A stretch of 64,000 nucleotides of DNA from CAVVSD01 sp963757125 (GTDB lineage: Bacteria; Actinomycetota; Thermoleophilia; Solirubrobacterales; Solirubrobacteraceae). A program made the position numbers and the translations under genes. This document shows positions 26,223-34,664 of this stretch, one piece after another. Location: positions 248,001-312,000 of the forward strand of contig CAVWQP010000002.1 of NCBI GenBank assembly GCA_963757125.1, written 5' to 3'. Each line of letters opens with the position of its first letter. The stretch's first letter is position 1. The notes beneath the pieces are model-generated. The model had not been told where the DNA came from and made no database searches. It saw only the letters and a program-made list of their open reading frames with translations.

Positions 26223-27117
26223 GTGGCGCTCCGGCTGACGACCGACGACGTCGGCGCCGCGGAGCGCTTCTCCTACTGGCGCGAGCTCATCTGCGACACG
26301 TTCGTCGGGCTCGACGCCGAGCGGCCCGGGCGGGGCTTCACCGGCACCCTGGAGTCCGCCCCGCTGGGGCCGCTGCGACTCACCGAGGTTCGCTCGGTCG
26401 CCCAGCACGTCGTGCGCTCGCCGCGCCAGATCGAGCGCGGGTCCGGCGAGGACGTCCTCGTGAGCGTGCAGCGCTCCGGCCGCGGGCTCGTGCGCCAGGA
26501 CGGCCGCGAGGCGCTGCTGCGCCCGGGCGAGCTCGCGCTCTACGACGCCGCGCGCCCGTACACGCTGACCTTCGACGCGCCGTTCGCGCAGGCGGTGTTC
26601 CAGCTGCCGCGCGCCTTGCTGGCCGAGCGCCTGGGGTCGCTCGACGGGCTGACGGCCGCGCGCGCGATCGCGCCCCCCGGGCTGAGCTCTGCGCGGGACG
26701 GCGAGCATGCGCTGGACCTGCTCGCGGCGACGCTCGGCGCGCTGCTGGGCCGGGCAGCGTCGCCCGCCGAGGCGCATCGCCGCGCGATCCGCCTGCACGT
26801 CGAGCGCGGGCTCGGGGACCCCGGACTCACCCCGGCGGCGATCGCCGCCGCGACCGCGCTCTCGCCCCGCTACGTGCACCGGCTGTGGGCGCAGGAGGGC
26901 TCCGGAGACGCTCGGCCGCCACATCCTGCGGCGGCGGCTGGAGCGCGCCCGCGCGGACCTCGAACATGGCGACGGCACGGTCACGCAGGTCGCGTTCCGC
27001 TGGGGCTTCCGAAGCCCGGCGCACTTCTCGCGCGCCTACCGCCGGCACTTCGCGGTCGCTCCGAGCGAGCACCGGCAGGTCGCTCTCGGTCAAGCAGAGC
27101 CCGCGCCCGCGATCTAG
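26223..27117 (+). pseudogene. AraC-family regulator, +1 frameshift near 26904
   Basis: Residues 1-180 form a cupin-type AraC-binding-like domain (FSYWRELICDTFVGLDA, then a beta-rich region with LVSVQRSGRGLVRQDG). The first helix-turn-helix begins at LTPAAIAAATALSPRYVHRLW. At 26904-26905 the frame breaks; the next frame supplies ETLGRHILRRRLERARADLEHG and the second helix-turn-helix VTQVAFRWGFRSPAHFSRAYRRHF, ending in TAG at 27115. One extra base explains the break. The whole product would be about 297 residues. It lies directly upstream of a nitrilase gene with its own promoter-like box, and is a likely activator of it. It is four bases from gltD but functionally unrelated. Confidence 0.82.
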
Positions 27118-27126
27118 CGTCGCGTC

Positions 27127-28128
27127 ATGGAGCCCACCAAGCAGCAGTACAAGGCCGCCGTCGTCCAGGCCGAGCCCGTGTGGCTGGACGTCGACGCGAC
27201 GATCGACAAGGCGATCGGCCTCATCGGGCAGGCGTCGGCCGGCGGCGCCGACCTCGTCGCCTTCCCCGAGACCTGGGTCCCCGGCTACCCGTGGTGGATC
27301 TGGCTCGGCGCACCCGCCTGGGGCATGCAGTTCGTGCAGCGCTACTTCGAGAACTCGGTCGTCGTCGGCGAGCCGCCGCTGGCCCGGGTGCAGGCCGCGG
27401 CGGCCGAGCACGGCATCCACGTGAGCCTCGGGATCTCCGAGCGCGATGGCGGCAGCCTCTACATGGGGCAGGTGCTCATCGACGACGCGGGCGAGATCGT
27501 CCACGCGCGGCGCAAGCTCAAGCCGACGCACGTCGAGCGCTCTGTCTTCGGCGAGGGCGCCGGTGACGACCTCGCGGTGCTCGACACGGCGCTCGGCAAG
27601 GTCGGCTCGCTGTGCTGCTGGGAGCACCTCCAGCCGCTGACCCGGTACGCCATGTACAGCAAGGGCGAGCAGGTGCACTGCGCGGCGTGGCCGACGTTCT
27701 CCCTCTACGCCGGCATGGCCTACGCGCTCGGCCCGGAGGTCAACATGGCCGCGAGCCGCATGTACGCCGTGGAGGGCGGCTGCTACGTGCTCGCCGCCTG
27801 CGCGGTCGTCGGCGAGAGCGCCCACGAGCTGTTCTGCGACACGCCCGACAAGGCCCAGATGCTCGGCCGCGGCGGCGGCCACGCGATGATCTTCGCGCCC
27901 GACGGGCGCGAGCTCGCCGAGCCGCTCGATCCGTCGGAGGAGGGCCTGCTGTTCGCCGACATCGACCTGGGGATGATCGCGCTGGCCAAGGCCGCCGCGG
28001 ACCCGGTCGGCCACTACGCGCGGGCCGACGTGACGCGCCTGTACCTCAACTCCTCGCCGCTGCCGCGGGTGGAGGAGCTGCGGCCGGCGATGGCCGCGCC
28101 CGTCGAGGAGGACGTCGAAGTGGTCTAG
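27127..28128 (+). CDS. Nitrilase (carbon-nitrogen hydrolase)
   Basis: The 333-residue enzyme has the full nitrilase triad: Glu in AFPETWVPGYPWW near residue 48, Lys in RRKLKPTHVER near 133 and Cys in SLCCWEHLQPL near 167. The CWEH context and the YPWW segment favour a true nitrilase converting an organic nitrile (or cyanide-type substrate) to acid and ammonia over an amidase. Substrate cannot be read from sequence. The ATG is preceded by TAGCGT ending six bases upstream, predicting a leaderless message independent of the AraC gene. Released ammonia could feed the gltBD system next door. Its stop overlaps the convergent epimerase gene by four bases. Confidence 0.92.
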   Translation: MEPTKQQYKAAVVQAEPVWLDVDATIDKAIGLIGQASAGGADLVAFPETWVPGYPWWIWLGAPAWGMQFVQRYFENSVVVGEPPLARVQAAAAEHGIHVSLGISERDGGSLYMGQVLIDDAGEIVHARRKLKPTHVERSVFGEGAGDDLAVLDTALGKVGSLCCWEHLQPLTRYAMYSKGEQVHCAAWPTFSLYAGMAYALGPEVNMAASRMYAVEGGCYVLAACAVVGESAHELFCDTPDKAQMLGRGGGHAMIFAPDGRELAEPLDPSEEGLLFADIDLGMIALAKAAADPVGHYARADVTRLYLNSSPLPRVEELRPAMAAPVEEDVEVV

Positions 28129-28535
28129 ACGTCGGGCGCCGGCTGCACGAGCTCGGTGAGCACGTGGCCGGTGCCGTCGGGCTCGAGGAACGCGATGCGC
28201 GAGCCCCGGACGCCGGTCCGGGGCTCCGTGTCGATGAGGCGCATGCCCTCGTCCGCCAGGCGGGCCATCTCGGCCTCGATGTCCCTGGTGACGTAGGCGA
28301 CGTGGTGCAGGCCCGGGCCGTGCTCGGCGAGGTAGCCGGAGATCATCGCGTCGTCGCGCACCGGCGCGAGCAGCTCGACGTGGCTCTCGCCGATCCCGAG
28401 CAGCACGAGCTCCAGGCCGGGTCCCTCGGCGATCTCGCGGTGGACGAGCGCCATCCCGAACTGCTGCTCGTAGAGCGCGATCGCGGCGTCGAGGTCGTCG
28501 ACGGCGATGCCGATGTGGTCGATCCTGATGAGCAT
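28125..28535 (-). CDS. mce: Methylmalonyl-CoA epimerase (VOC family)
   Basis: The 136-residue protein has two VOC half-repeats: DHIGIAVDDLDAAIALYEQQFG at the N-terminus and HHVAYVTRDIEAEMARLADEG from about residue 77. Metal-ligand His in IDHIG and HHVAY, Glu in SHVELLAP and the terminal HVLTELVQ fit methylmalonyl-CoA epimerase, which interconverts the R and S forms in propionate metabolism. Related VOC enzymes share this core, so some doubt remains. It follows the small unknown gene on the minus strand after four bases and is probably cotranscribed with it. Confidence 0.85.
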   Translation of the reverse strand: MLIRIDHIGIAVDDLDAAIALYEQQFGMALVHREIAEGPGLELVLLGIGESHVELLAPVRDDAMISGYLAEHGPGLHHVAYVTRDIEAEMARLADEGMRLIDTEPRTGVRGSRIAFLEPDGTGHVLTELVQPAPDV

Positions 28536-28539
28536 CTCG

Positions 28540-28926
28540 CTACTCCGACTGTCGTCCGAGGATGGCCAGGAACCGCTCGATCCGGCGCCGTTCGTCGTCG
28601 GTGAGGCCGGCGCCGGTGTCCACGAGGAGCGTCATCGGGCCGCGGTCGCGCGCCCATCCGCGGGCGGCGTCGCTGAACTCCGGCGCGATCCATACGAGCG
28701 GCAGCGACGCCGCGTAGGCGATGACCGTGTCCTCCTGGGCGCCGGCGCTGTCCTCGGACCGCACGACGCGGACCGTCGGGGCATCGAGCCGGTGGGCGAC
28801 GACGTTGACGGCGTCCAGGCCGCCGCTGTCGACGAGCAGCGCGACCTCGCCGTCGCGCAGCATGTCCAGCGACCAGCCGTCGAGCGCGGCAGGGACGCAG
28901 ACCATCCTGAACAGCGCATCGCTCAT
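28540..28926 (-). CDS. Unknown 128-residue protein upstream of mce
   Basis: I do not recognise a family. The sequence is an alternating alpha/beta soluble protein with no signal or membrane segment. A compact pattern is visible: a short strand FRMVCVPA, helix WSLDMLRDG, strand EVALLVD, then APTVRVVRSED and a hydrophobic AYAASLPLVWIAPEF. The C-terminus is a charged helix (DDERRRIERFLAIL). It precedes mce by four bases and so may share its transcript. It is divergent from the Cys/His-motif gene at 28971, and a TAGGTT box lies nine bases before its start. Confidence 0.6.
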   Translation of the reverse strand: MSDALFRMVCVPAALDGWSLDMLRDGEVALLVDSGGLDAVNVVAHRLDAPTVRVVRSEDSAGAQEDTVIAYAASLPLVWIAPEFSDAARGWARDRGPMTLLVDTGAGLTDDERRRIERFLAILGRQSE

Positions 28927-28970
28927 GGGAGCGGCAACCTACCCGAGATCCGTCCGTATCCTCAGAGACG

Positions 28971-29933
28971 GTGCCCAGCTTCTGCCGTCACAACCGCTTC
29001 ATCCAGAACTGCCCGATCTGCCGTGAGCCCGAGCCGGAGCGCCGCGTCCCGCGCAGCAGCTCCTCCGGCACGCGCTCGACAGCGTCGCGGCCGAGCACGT
29101 CCTCCTCGCGGGCCCGGTCCTCCGGCTCGCGCTCGAGCGGCGGCGTGCGCGTGCGTCAGCTCGCACGCGCGGTCGACGACGGCTATCGCAGCGGACTGGT
29201 CCCGGGGCTGAAGGCGTCGGCCGACGCCGAGCGGCTGGCCGACGAGATCGCGTTCGCGGCGACGCGCCTCGCGCAGCTCGCGACCGACCCGCCCGGCACG
29301 TACGCCGAGGCGGCGCTCGAGGCCGACCGCGAGGAAGGGCTGTGGCTCGCGTTCCTCACGGCCGTCGTCTGCCCCGAGGAGGGCGAGGACCCGTTCGCGG
29401 GCGTCCGCACCGCGCACGTCACCTGGGCGAGCGGCGAGCTGCCCGACCTCTCCGCCGTGCCGCGGGGGCTGCGGTCCTCCGGCGACGCGCGCACGCTCAC
29501 CGCGTACCGCGCGTGGGCCGCGCGAGCAGGCTCCCAGCAGGCCGCGCTGGCCGGCGAGACGGCGTGGACGCCCCAGCGGCGCTTCGACCGCGTGTTCGAG
29601 CGGCTCGCGCTGCCGGGGGTCGACCGCGGCGTTCGCTACGACTTCCTGGTCACGGCGGGGCGCCTGGGCCTCGCGGACGTCCAGGGGGCGGCGATGCACT
29701 TCGGCGACGACGCGACGACCCTCGCCGCGAAGCGCGTGTTCGGCATCGGCGACCCGATCCTGCTCTCGCGCCGCGCGAACGAGCTCGCCGAGGAGGCCGG
29801 GGTTCCGGTCGAGGCGCTCGACCTCGCGCTCTTCAACTGGGGCCAGCCCAGCGGCGGCCGGGTCACGATGGGCGCGGGCGAGGCGTCGCCCGAGCTCCGC
29901 GCGGCGGCCGGCGCCGCCCTCGACGCTCAGTAG
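28971..29933 (+). CDS. Unknown protein with N-terminal Cys/His zinc-knuckle-like motif
   Basis: The 320-residue protein opens with FCRHNRFIQNCPICR: Cys5, His7, Cys14 and Cys17 make a CxHx6CxxC pattern likely to bind zinc. A 35-residue Ser/Arg linker follows, then a helical domain from about residue 60 to the end (RQLARAVDDGYRSGLVPGLK, then RFDRVFERLALPGV and FGIGDPILLSRRANELA). The last segment loosely recalls HhH-type DNA glycosylases or tRNA-binding folds, but I cannot assign it. The GTG start gives the conserved-looking N-terminus and has TATCCT eight bases upstream. Its 3' end overlaps the convergent holin-like gene by seven bases. Confidence 0.65.
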   Translation: MPSFCRHNRFIQNCPICREPEPERRVPRSSSSGTRSTASRPSTSSSRARSSGSRSSGGVRVRQLARAVDDGYRSGLVPGLKASADAERLADEIAFAATRLAQLATDPPGTYAEAALEADREEGLWLAFLTAVVCPEEGEDPFAGVRTAHVTWASGELPDLSAVPRGLRSSGDARTLTAYRAWAARAGSQQAALAGETAWTPQRRFDRVFERLALPGVDRGVRYDFLVTAGRLGLADVQGAAMHFGDDATTLAAKRVFGIGDPILLSRRANELAEEAGVPVEALDLALFNWGQPSGGRVTMGAGEASPELRAAAGAALDAQ

Positions 29934-30307
29934 CGCTCGCGGCGCGTCTCGCGCCGCCGGTCGTCGGGCTTGGGCGCGAGCGCCTGCACGAACGCATTGA
30001 CCGCCCAGACGATGATCGTCGCGCCGACGTAGGTCCAGAAGCCGTCGATCTGGAAGCCGTGGACGATCCACGACGTGAGCAGCAGCATCACGAGGCTCAC
30101 GAAGAACAGGGCGATGCCCAGCGTCAGCACGATCACCGGGAGCGCGAGGAAGGTGAGGAACGGCTTGACGAGCCAGTTGGCGATCGTCAGCACCAGTGCC
30201 GCGAGCAGCAGGTTCTGCCACTCGCCGCCGTAGGTCACGCCGTCCAGGAGCTTCGAGGCCACCCAGATCGCGGCGACGTTGCCGATGAAGCGGACCAGCA
30301 GGATCAT
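29927..30307 (-). CDS. Phage-holin-4-like family membrane protein
   Basis: The 126-residue protein has four closely spaced membrane helices and a short, very basic C-terminal tail (KPDDRRRETRRERY). The pattern FIGNVAAIWVASKLLDGV, then LANWLVKPFLTFLALPVIVLTLGI and a VNAFVQALAP end, matches the four-helix holin-like family (formerly DUF, phage_holin_4_2) common in bacterial chromosomes. Despite the name there is no prophage here and a housekeeping membrane role is more likely. The start is the ATG giving MILLVRFIGN, and the gene is divergent from the methyltransferase. Confidence 0.8.
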   Translation of the reverse strand: MILLVRFIGNVAAIWVASKLLDGVTYGGEWQNLLLAALVLTIANWLVKPFLTFLALPVIVLTLGIALFFVSLVMLLLTSWIVHGFQIDGFWTYVGATIIVWAVNAFVQALAPKPDDRRRETRRERY

Positions 30308-30338
30308 CGCCCGCCGACCCTACTCGTAGGCTCCGGTC

Positions 30339-30974
30339 GTGGACCTCGTCGACCCTCGCGCCGAGCGCTACGCCTCGGCGCACACCACGCCGCACCCGCC
30401 CGCCACCGCAGCGGCTGCCGCCTGGACCGATGCGAACTCCGGCTCGCCCCAGATGGCGAGCGCGCTCGTGGAGAGCCGGCTGCTGGCCGCACTCGTGCGG
30501 GTCGGCGACGCGCGTCGCGTGCTCGAGGTGGGCACCTTCACGGGCGTCGGCGCGCTCGCGCTCGCCGAGCGGATCGCGCCCGGCGGCACCGTGATCACGA
30601 TCGAGTCCGACCCGGCGCGTGCCGAGGTCGCACGCCGGCACATCGAGGCCAGCCCGCTCACCGATCGCATCGACCTGCGCGTCGGCGACGCCCGCGAGCT
30701 CGTCGCGGAGCTGGAGGGCCCGTTCGACCTCGTCTTCCTCGATGCCTGGAAGCCCGACTACATCGACTACTACGAGGCGGTCGTGCCGAAGCTGTCCGAC
30801 CGCGGCGTCCTCGTCGCCGACAACGTCCTCGCGCGCGGCCAGGTCCTCGAGGGCGGCAGCGATCGCGGCCACGTGCTGCAGGCATTCAACGAGCACGTGC
30901 AGTCCGACCCGCGGGTCGACAACGTGCTGCTGACGGTCGGCGACGGCCTCATGCTCGCCTGGCGCACCGCCTGA
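30339..30974 (+). CDS. SAM-dependent O-methyltransferase (family 3)
   Basis: The 211-residue class I methyltransferase is related to catechol/caffeoyl-CoA O-methyltransferases. The motif I glycine-rich loop is VLEVGTFTGVGALALAE near residue 62, followed by the acidic TIESDPARAEVA. The metal-binding region appears as VFLDAWKPDYIDYYEAV near 132 and VADNVLARG near 160, where Asp and Asn are expected ligands. Substrate is probably a catechol-like phenol. The GTG start has TAGGCT ending six bases upstream, a leaderless layout. Confidence 0.88.
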   Translation: MDLVDPRAERYASAHTTPHPPATAAAAAWTDANSGSPQMASALVESRLLAALVRVGDARRVLEVGTFTGVGALALAERIAPGGTVITIESDPARAEVARRHIEASPLTDRIDLRVGDARELVAELEGPFDLVFLDAWKPDYIDYYEAVVPKLSDRGVLVADNVLARGQVLEGGSDRGHVLQAFNEHVQSDPRVDNVLLTVGDGLMLAWRTA

Positions 30975-30993
30975 CCGCGACAATCGCCGTGCG

Positions 30994-31218
30994 ATGGCGG
31001 AGCAGCGCGGCGACACCGGAGGGCGGCCATCGGGCGACTGGACGCGCGCGAACCTCGCGATCGCCGTCGGCTGGGCGGCGCTCGCGGTCGTGTTCGGGGC
31101 CTACGCGATCGTCCGCGAGAGCATCGGCGCGGGCGTGCTGACCCTCGTCGTGATGTGGTGCATGCGGCTCGCGTGGGTCCTCGCGTGGCGCGGGGAGGAG
31201 GACGAGGAGGCGGGGTGA
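30994..31218 (+). CDS. Small two-helix membrane protein
   Basis: The 74-residue protein has two hydrophobic segments (LAIAVGWAALAVVFGAYAIV and GAGVLTLVVMWCMRLAWVLAW) and an acidic tail. I recognise no family. A related but startless copy of its second half lies immediately downstream (31247-31411), sharing FGAYAI and SxGA. A GACAAT box nine bases upstream may be its -10. Confidence 0.55.
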   Translation: MAEQRGDTGGRPSGDWTRANLAIAVGWAALAVVFGAYAIVRESIGAGVLTLVVMWCMRLAWVLAWRGEEDEEAG

Positions 31219-31246
31219 GGGGCGCCCAAAGTCGAGGGGTTCCCCC

Positions 31247-31411
31247 GTTTCGATCACGTTCGGCGCCTACGCCATCGCGCAGCGCAGCGTCGGCGCGTTC
31301 CTCATCGGCCTCGCCGTCATCGCCGTCCTGCGCACCGCGTGGCAGGCCGCGTGGGGCGACGACCCGGCCCCCGAGCGCGACGCGCAGCGCGACATCTCCT
31401 TCCTCCCATGA
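31247..31411 (+). pseudogene. Truncated paralogue of the upstream small membrane protein
   Basis: The reading frame through this stretch encodes ITFGAYAIAQRSVGAFLIGL and a further hydrophobic run VIAVLRTAWQAAW, then a charged tail to a TGA. It parallels the end of the preceding 74-residue protein (VVFGAYAIVRESIGAGVLTL). No ATG, GTG or TTG precedes the similarity in this frame. It looks like a tandem duplicate that has lost its N-terminal half, or a second part of a gene split by an indel. Confidence 0.45.
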
Positions 31412-31465
31412 TCGCCGCCTGCCCATGCGGCCTCCGCGTCTGCGGGGTGCTCAAGTCGCGCACCC

Positions 31466-32674
31466 GTGACGCCGACGACAAGCAGTGGGGAACCACGCTT
31501 GATCGACATCGGCATCACACAGAGCACGCGCATGGGCCGCGTGGGAAGCAGCACGGCGGACGACCCGCGGACCGCGGGTCGCGAGGCCGTCGACGCTGCG
31601 CTCGGCGGCGTCCCCGCGCGTGACGGCGACCTCGTCCTGCTCTTCGCGTCGGTCCGCTACGACCTGCACGCCCTCCACGCCGCCGCGGTCGAGCACGCCG
31701 CACCCGCCCGCGTGGTCGGCGCCTCGACGGCCGGCGCGTTCGCGGGCGCCGCGAGCGTCGAGCGTGGCTGCGTCGCCGCGCTGCTGCCCGGCGAGCGCCT
31801 GTCCTTCGGCATCTCCCACGTCGAGTGGGACCCCGCCGACCCGGCCGGATCCGCGCGGACGGCGGCGGACGTCGCCCGCACCCGCGCGGGCGAGAGCCGC
31901 GACCACTCCGCGCTGCTGCTCCTCGCCGACGGCCTGAGGGCCCATGGTCGGGAGTTCGCCCGCGGCGTCTACGACGTCACGAGCGCGCTCGTGCCGGTCG
32001 TCGGCGGCGCCGCCGCCGACGACATGGAGGGCCGCGAGACGTGGACGTTCGCCGACGGCGTCGCGCGCACCCACGGGATCGCAGCGATCTGGATCGACTC
32101 CGACCTGCCGATCGGCGTCGCCGCCGGCCACGGCTTCCGCCCGGTCGGCTGCCCGCACGTCGTCACGAAGGTCGACGGCCGGGACGTGCTCGAGCTCGAC
32201 GGGCGCCCCGCGCTGGAGATCTACCTCGGCGAGCTGGGCGGGCGCCTCCCGCACAGCGTCGCCATGCAGCCGCACCACGTCCCGTCGCACCCGCTGGGCG
32301 CGATCACGGTCAGCGGCCACCACGACCTCTTCCCCGTCGCCCCGTCGGGCACCGGCCTGGCCGCCCGGACCGAGGTGCCCGAGGGCACGCTCGTCGAGGT
32401 GATGTGCACCGACGTGCGGGGCCTCGTCGGCGGCGCCCGCCGCGCCGGCCTGGACGCCGTCGCCCAGCTCGTGGCCCCGCCGCGCCTTGCGCTCGCGTTC
32501 TCCGGCGTCGACCGCGTGCCGCTGCTCGGCGGATGCAGCGCGGCGCAGACCGCCGGGCTGCTCGAGGGCCTGGACGGCGCGCCGCTCGCCGGCTTCCACG
32601 CCTACGGCGAGTTCGCCCGCCGGATCGGCCCCGGCGGCTTCCACATGACCTCGGTCTCGGTGCTGGCGCTGTGA
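31466..32674 (+). CDS. FIST domain sensory protein
   Basis: The 402-residue soluble protein has the FIST N-domain (about 20-220; RVVGASTAGAFAG, VPVVGGAAADD) and the FIST C-domain (about 225-395; ending LLGGCSAAQTAGLLEG and GFHAYGEFAR). FIST modules are predicted to sense small molecules, perhaps amino acids, and usually feed into two-component or cyclic-di-GMP signalling. The start is placed at the GTG giving MTPTTSSGEP; an internal ATG at 31532 is possible. The stop overlaps the GTG of the GGDEF/HD-GYP gene in GTGA, so sensor and output are probably made together. Confidence 0.85.
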   Translation: MTPTTSSGEPRLIDIGITQSTRMGRVGSSTADDPRTAGREAVDAALGGVPARDGDLVLLFASVRYDLHALHAAAVEHAAPARVVGASTAGAFAGAASVERGCVAALLPGERLSFGISHVEWDPADPAGSARTAADVARTRAGESRDHSALLLLADGLRAHGREFARGVYDVTSALVPVVGGAAADDMEGRETWTFADGVARTHGIAAIWIDSDLPIGVAAGHGFRPVGCPHVVTKVDGRDVLELDGRPALEIYLGELGGRLPHSVAMQPHHVPSHPLGAITVSGHHDLFPVAPSGTGLAARTEVPEGTLVEVMCTDVRGLVGGARRAGLDAVAQLVAPPRLALAFSGVDRVPLLGGCSAAQTAGLLEGLDGAPLAGFHAYGEFARRIGPGGFHMTSVSVLAL

Positions 32675-34632
32675 GCGACGAGCTCGACATCCTGCAGCGC
32701 CGGAACGACGAGCTGCGCGAGCGCGTGGACAACGCCGAGCGCAACACCGCCCGCACGCTGCTGCGGGCGACGCGCCTCGCGCAGGTCATCTCCGCCCTTG
32801 GCCAGGACATGGAGCTCGACGTCATCGTCGAGCGCGCCGCGATCGAACTCGGCGAGCTGTTCGGCGCCGACGTCGCGCTGCTCAGCCTCGGCCCCGACGA
32901 GGCGCTGGCCATCGCCGGCCACTACGGAGTGCGGCCGCGCGATCTGCCGGAGCGCACGTTCGGGCTGCCCGAGCTCTCCACCGGGGCGCACGTCCGCATC
33001 GGTCCCGCCGACGACGTCCCCGTCCCGCTGTTCCTGTGCCGCTACGGCGCCAAGCACGTCGCGTGGGCGCGACTCGTCGTCGGCGACGAGTCGCTCGGCC
33101 ACCTGACCCTCGTACGCCGTGCGGAGCATCCCTTCGAGCGCACCGACGCCGACGAGCTGCGCGCCATCGCCTACCGGATCGCGCTCGCGATCGAGAACGG
33201 CCGACTGCACCGCCGGATGTCCGACCAGCTCGTCCGCCTGCGCCGCCTGCACGACATCACGACCGAGCTGGCGGGCACGATCGAGCTCGACACGATCGGC
33301 CGCCGGGTCGCGGAGGTCCTCGTCAGCGAGGTCCCGGTCCGGGCCTGCACGCTGTCGATCGAGCGGCTCGGCGCGTTCGACACGCTGAGCTGCGCGGGCG
33401 CCGCGGGCCCCGACGCCGAGTGGCAGGACATCGCCCTCCAGGCCGCGGGCATCTCGGTCGGCCGGGTCGCCATCGCCGGCGCGCCTGCCGAGGGCACCGA
33501 GGCGCGCGAGACGCTGGACCACCTCCTCGGCATCGCCGCGCTCGCGCTGGAGAAGGCGCTGCTCTACGAGCGCAGCCGGGAGCAGGCGCGGCGCGACTCG
33601 CTCACCGGGCTGCTCGCGCACCAGGCGTTCCAGGAGCGTCTCGAGGGCCTCATCGCCGACGGCGAGCCGTTCTGCCTCGCGCTCATCGACATCGACGACT
33701 TCAAGCAGGTCAACGACCTGCACGGACACCTCGTCGGCGACGAGACCCTGCGCCGCGTCGCCAAGACGATGCGCCTCCACGCGCGCGTCTCCGACGACCT
33801 CTTCCGGATCGGCGGCGAGGAGTTCTGCGCCGTCCTGCACGACGTCGGCGCAGAGGAGGGCCTCGAGATCGCCGAGCGGCTGCGCACGTGCGTCGCCGGG
33901 GCCACCGAGGGGCTCCCTGTGACGGTGAGCATCGGCCTCGCCGCGCATCCCGAGCACGGGATCGTGCGCGACGAGCTGCTCGCGACCGCGGACGTCGCCC
34001 TCTACGCCTCCAAGCGGTCGGGCAAGAACCGCACGTCGGTCGCCGGCGCGGACATCGCCCCTTCGGCGCCGCCGAGCGACCGCGCCGTGCGGCTCACGCT
34101 CCTGCACCAGAAGGACCCGGCGACGGTGGTGCACAGCACCGAGGTCGCGACGCTCGCGGTCGAGGTCGCCCGCCGCCTGGGCGTCGAGGACGAGCGCCTC
34201 GCCGACCTGCGCACCGCCGCGCGGCTGCACGACGTCGGCAAGATCGCGGTCGCCGACGAGATCCTCCACAAGCCCGGCCCGCTCGACGACGAGGAGCTGC
34301 GCCAGGTGCGCGTCCACCCGCTGGCGGGCGCGTCGCTGCTGCGGGCGTGGGGCCTCGCCGCCCCCGCGCGGTTCGTCGAGGAGCACCACGAGCGCGTCGA
34401 CGGCACCGGCTACCCCCACGGCCTGGCGGGCGAGGACCTCGCCCTGGAGAGCCGCATCCTGCAGGCGGCGGACGCCTTCACCGCCATGACCGAGGACCGC
34501 CCGTACCGCAGCGCGCTCCCGCGCGCCGAGGCGATGGCAGAGCTCGAGCGTGGCAGCGGCAAGCAGTTCGACCCCGCCGTGGTCGACGCGCTCCTGCAGG
34601 TCCTGGCCGCGCCGGTCGCCCAGCCGGCCTGA
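32671..34632 (+). CDS. GAF-GGDEF-HD-GYP cyclic-di-GMP signalling protein
   Basis: The 653-residue protein has an N-terminal coiled coil (LQRRNDELRERVDNAERNTAR) and two GAF-like sensory regions (about 40-185 and 195-300). A diguanylate cyclase domain follows with an intact FRIGGEEF active site and an upstream RVSD five residues away that matches the product-inhibition I-site. The C-terminal HD-GYP phosphodiesterase has HDVGK, HHERVDGTGYPHG and DAFTAMTEDRPYR. Both opposing activities look catalytically intact. Translation starts at the GTG overlapping the FIST stop, so FIST is the likely input partner. A long in-frame open stretch upstream lies over the FIST gene and is not coding. Confidence 0.92.
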   Translation: MSDELDILQRRNDELRERVDNAERNTARTLLRATRLAQVISALGQDMELDVIVERAAIELGELFGADVALLSLGPDEALAIAGHYGVRPRDLPERTFGLPELSTGAHVRIGPADDVPVPLFLCRYGAKHVAWARLVVGDESLGHLTLVRRAEHPFERTDADELRAIAYRIALAIENGRLHRRMSDQLVRLRRLHDITTELAGTIELDTIGRRVAEVLVSEVPVRACTLSIERLGAFDTLSCAGAAGPDAEWQDIALQAAGISVGRVAIAGAPAEGTEARETLDHLLGIAALALEKALLYERSREQARRDSLTGLLAHQAFQERLEGLIADGEPFCLALIDIDDFKQVNDLHGHLVGDETLRRVAKTMRLHARVSDDLFRIGGEEFCAVLHDVGAEEGLEIAERLRTCVAGATEGLPVTVSIGLAAHPEHGIVRDELLATADVALYASKRSGKNRTSVAGADIAPSAPPSDRAVRLTLLHQKDPATVVHSTEVATLAVEVARRLGVEDERLADLRTAARLHDVGKIAVADEILHKPGPLDDEELRQVRVHPLAGASLLRAWGLAAPARFVEEHHERVDGTGYPHGLAGEDLALESRILQAADAFTAMTEDRPYRSALPRAEAMAELERGSGKQFDPAVVDALLQVLAAPVAQPA

Positions 34633-34658
34633 GCCCGACCGCCGGCCGGCGGTAGCAT
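34629..34658 (+). promoter_or_regulatory. Promoter with a 16-base palindrome in its spacer
   Basis: A possible -35 CTGAGC (34629-34634) and a -10 TAGCAT (34653-34658) are 18 bases apart. The -10 ends six bases before the ATG at 34665, predicting a leaderless transcript. The spacer contains the perfect palindrome ACCGCCGGCCGGCGGT (34638-34653), which may be an operator, or a terminator for the preceding gene. Confidence 0.45.
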
Positions 34659-34664
34659 CGCCCG

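Noticed and set aside
29927..30307. Prophage suggested by a holin-family protein
   Set aside because: The four-helix holin-like family is common in bacterial chromosomes and no other phage gene, integrase or attachment site is near.
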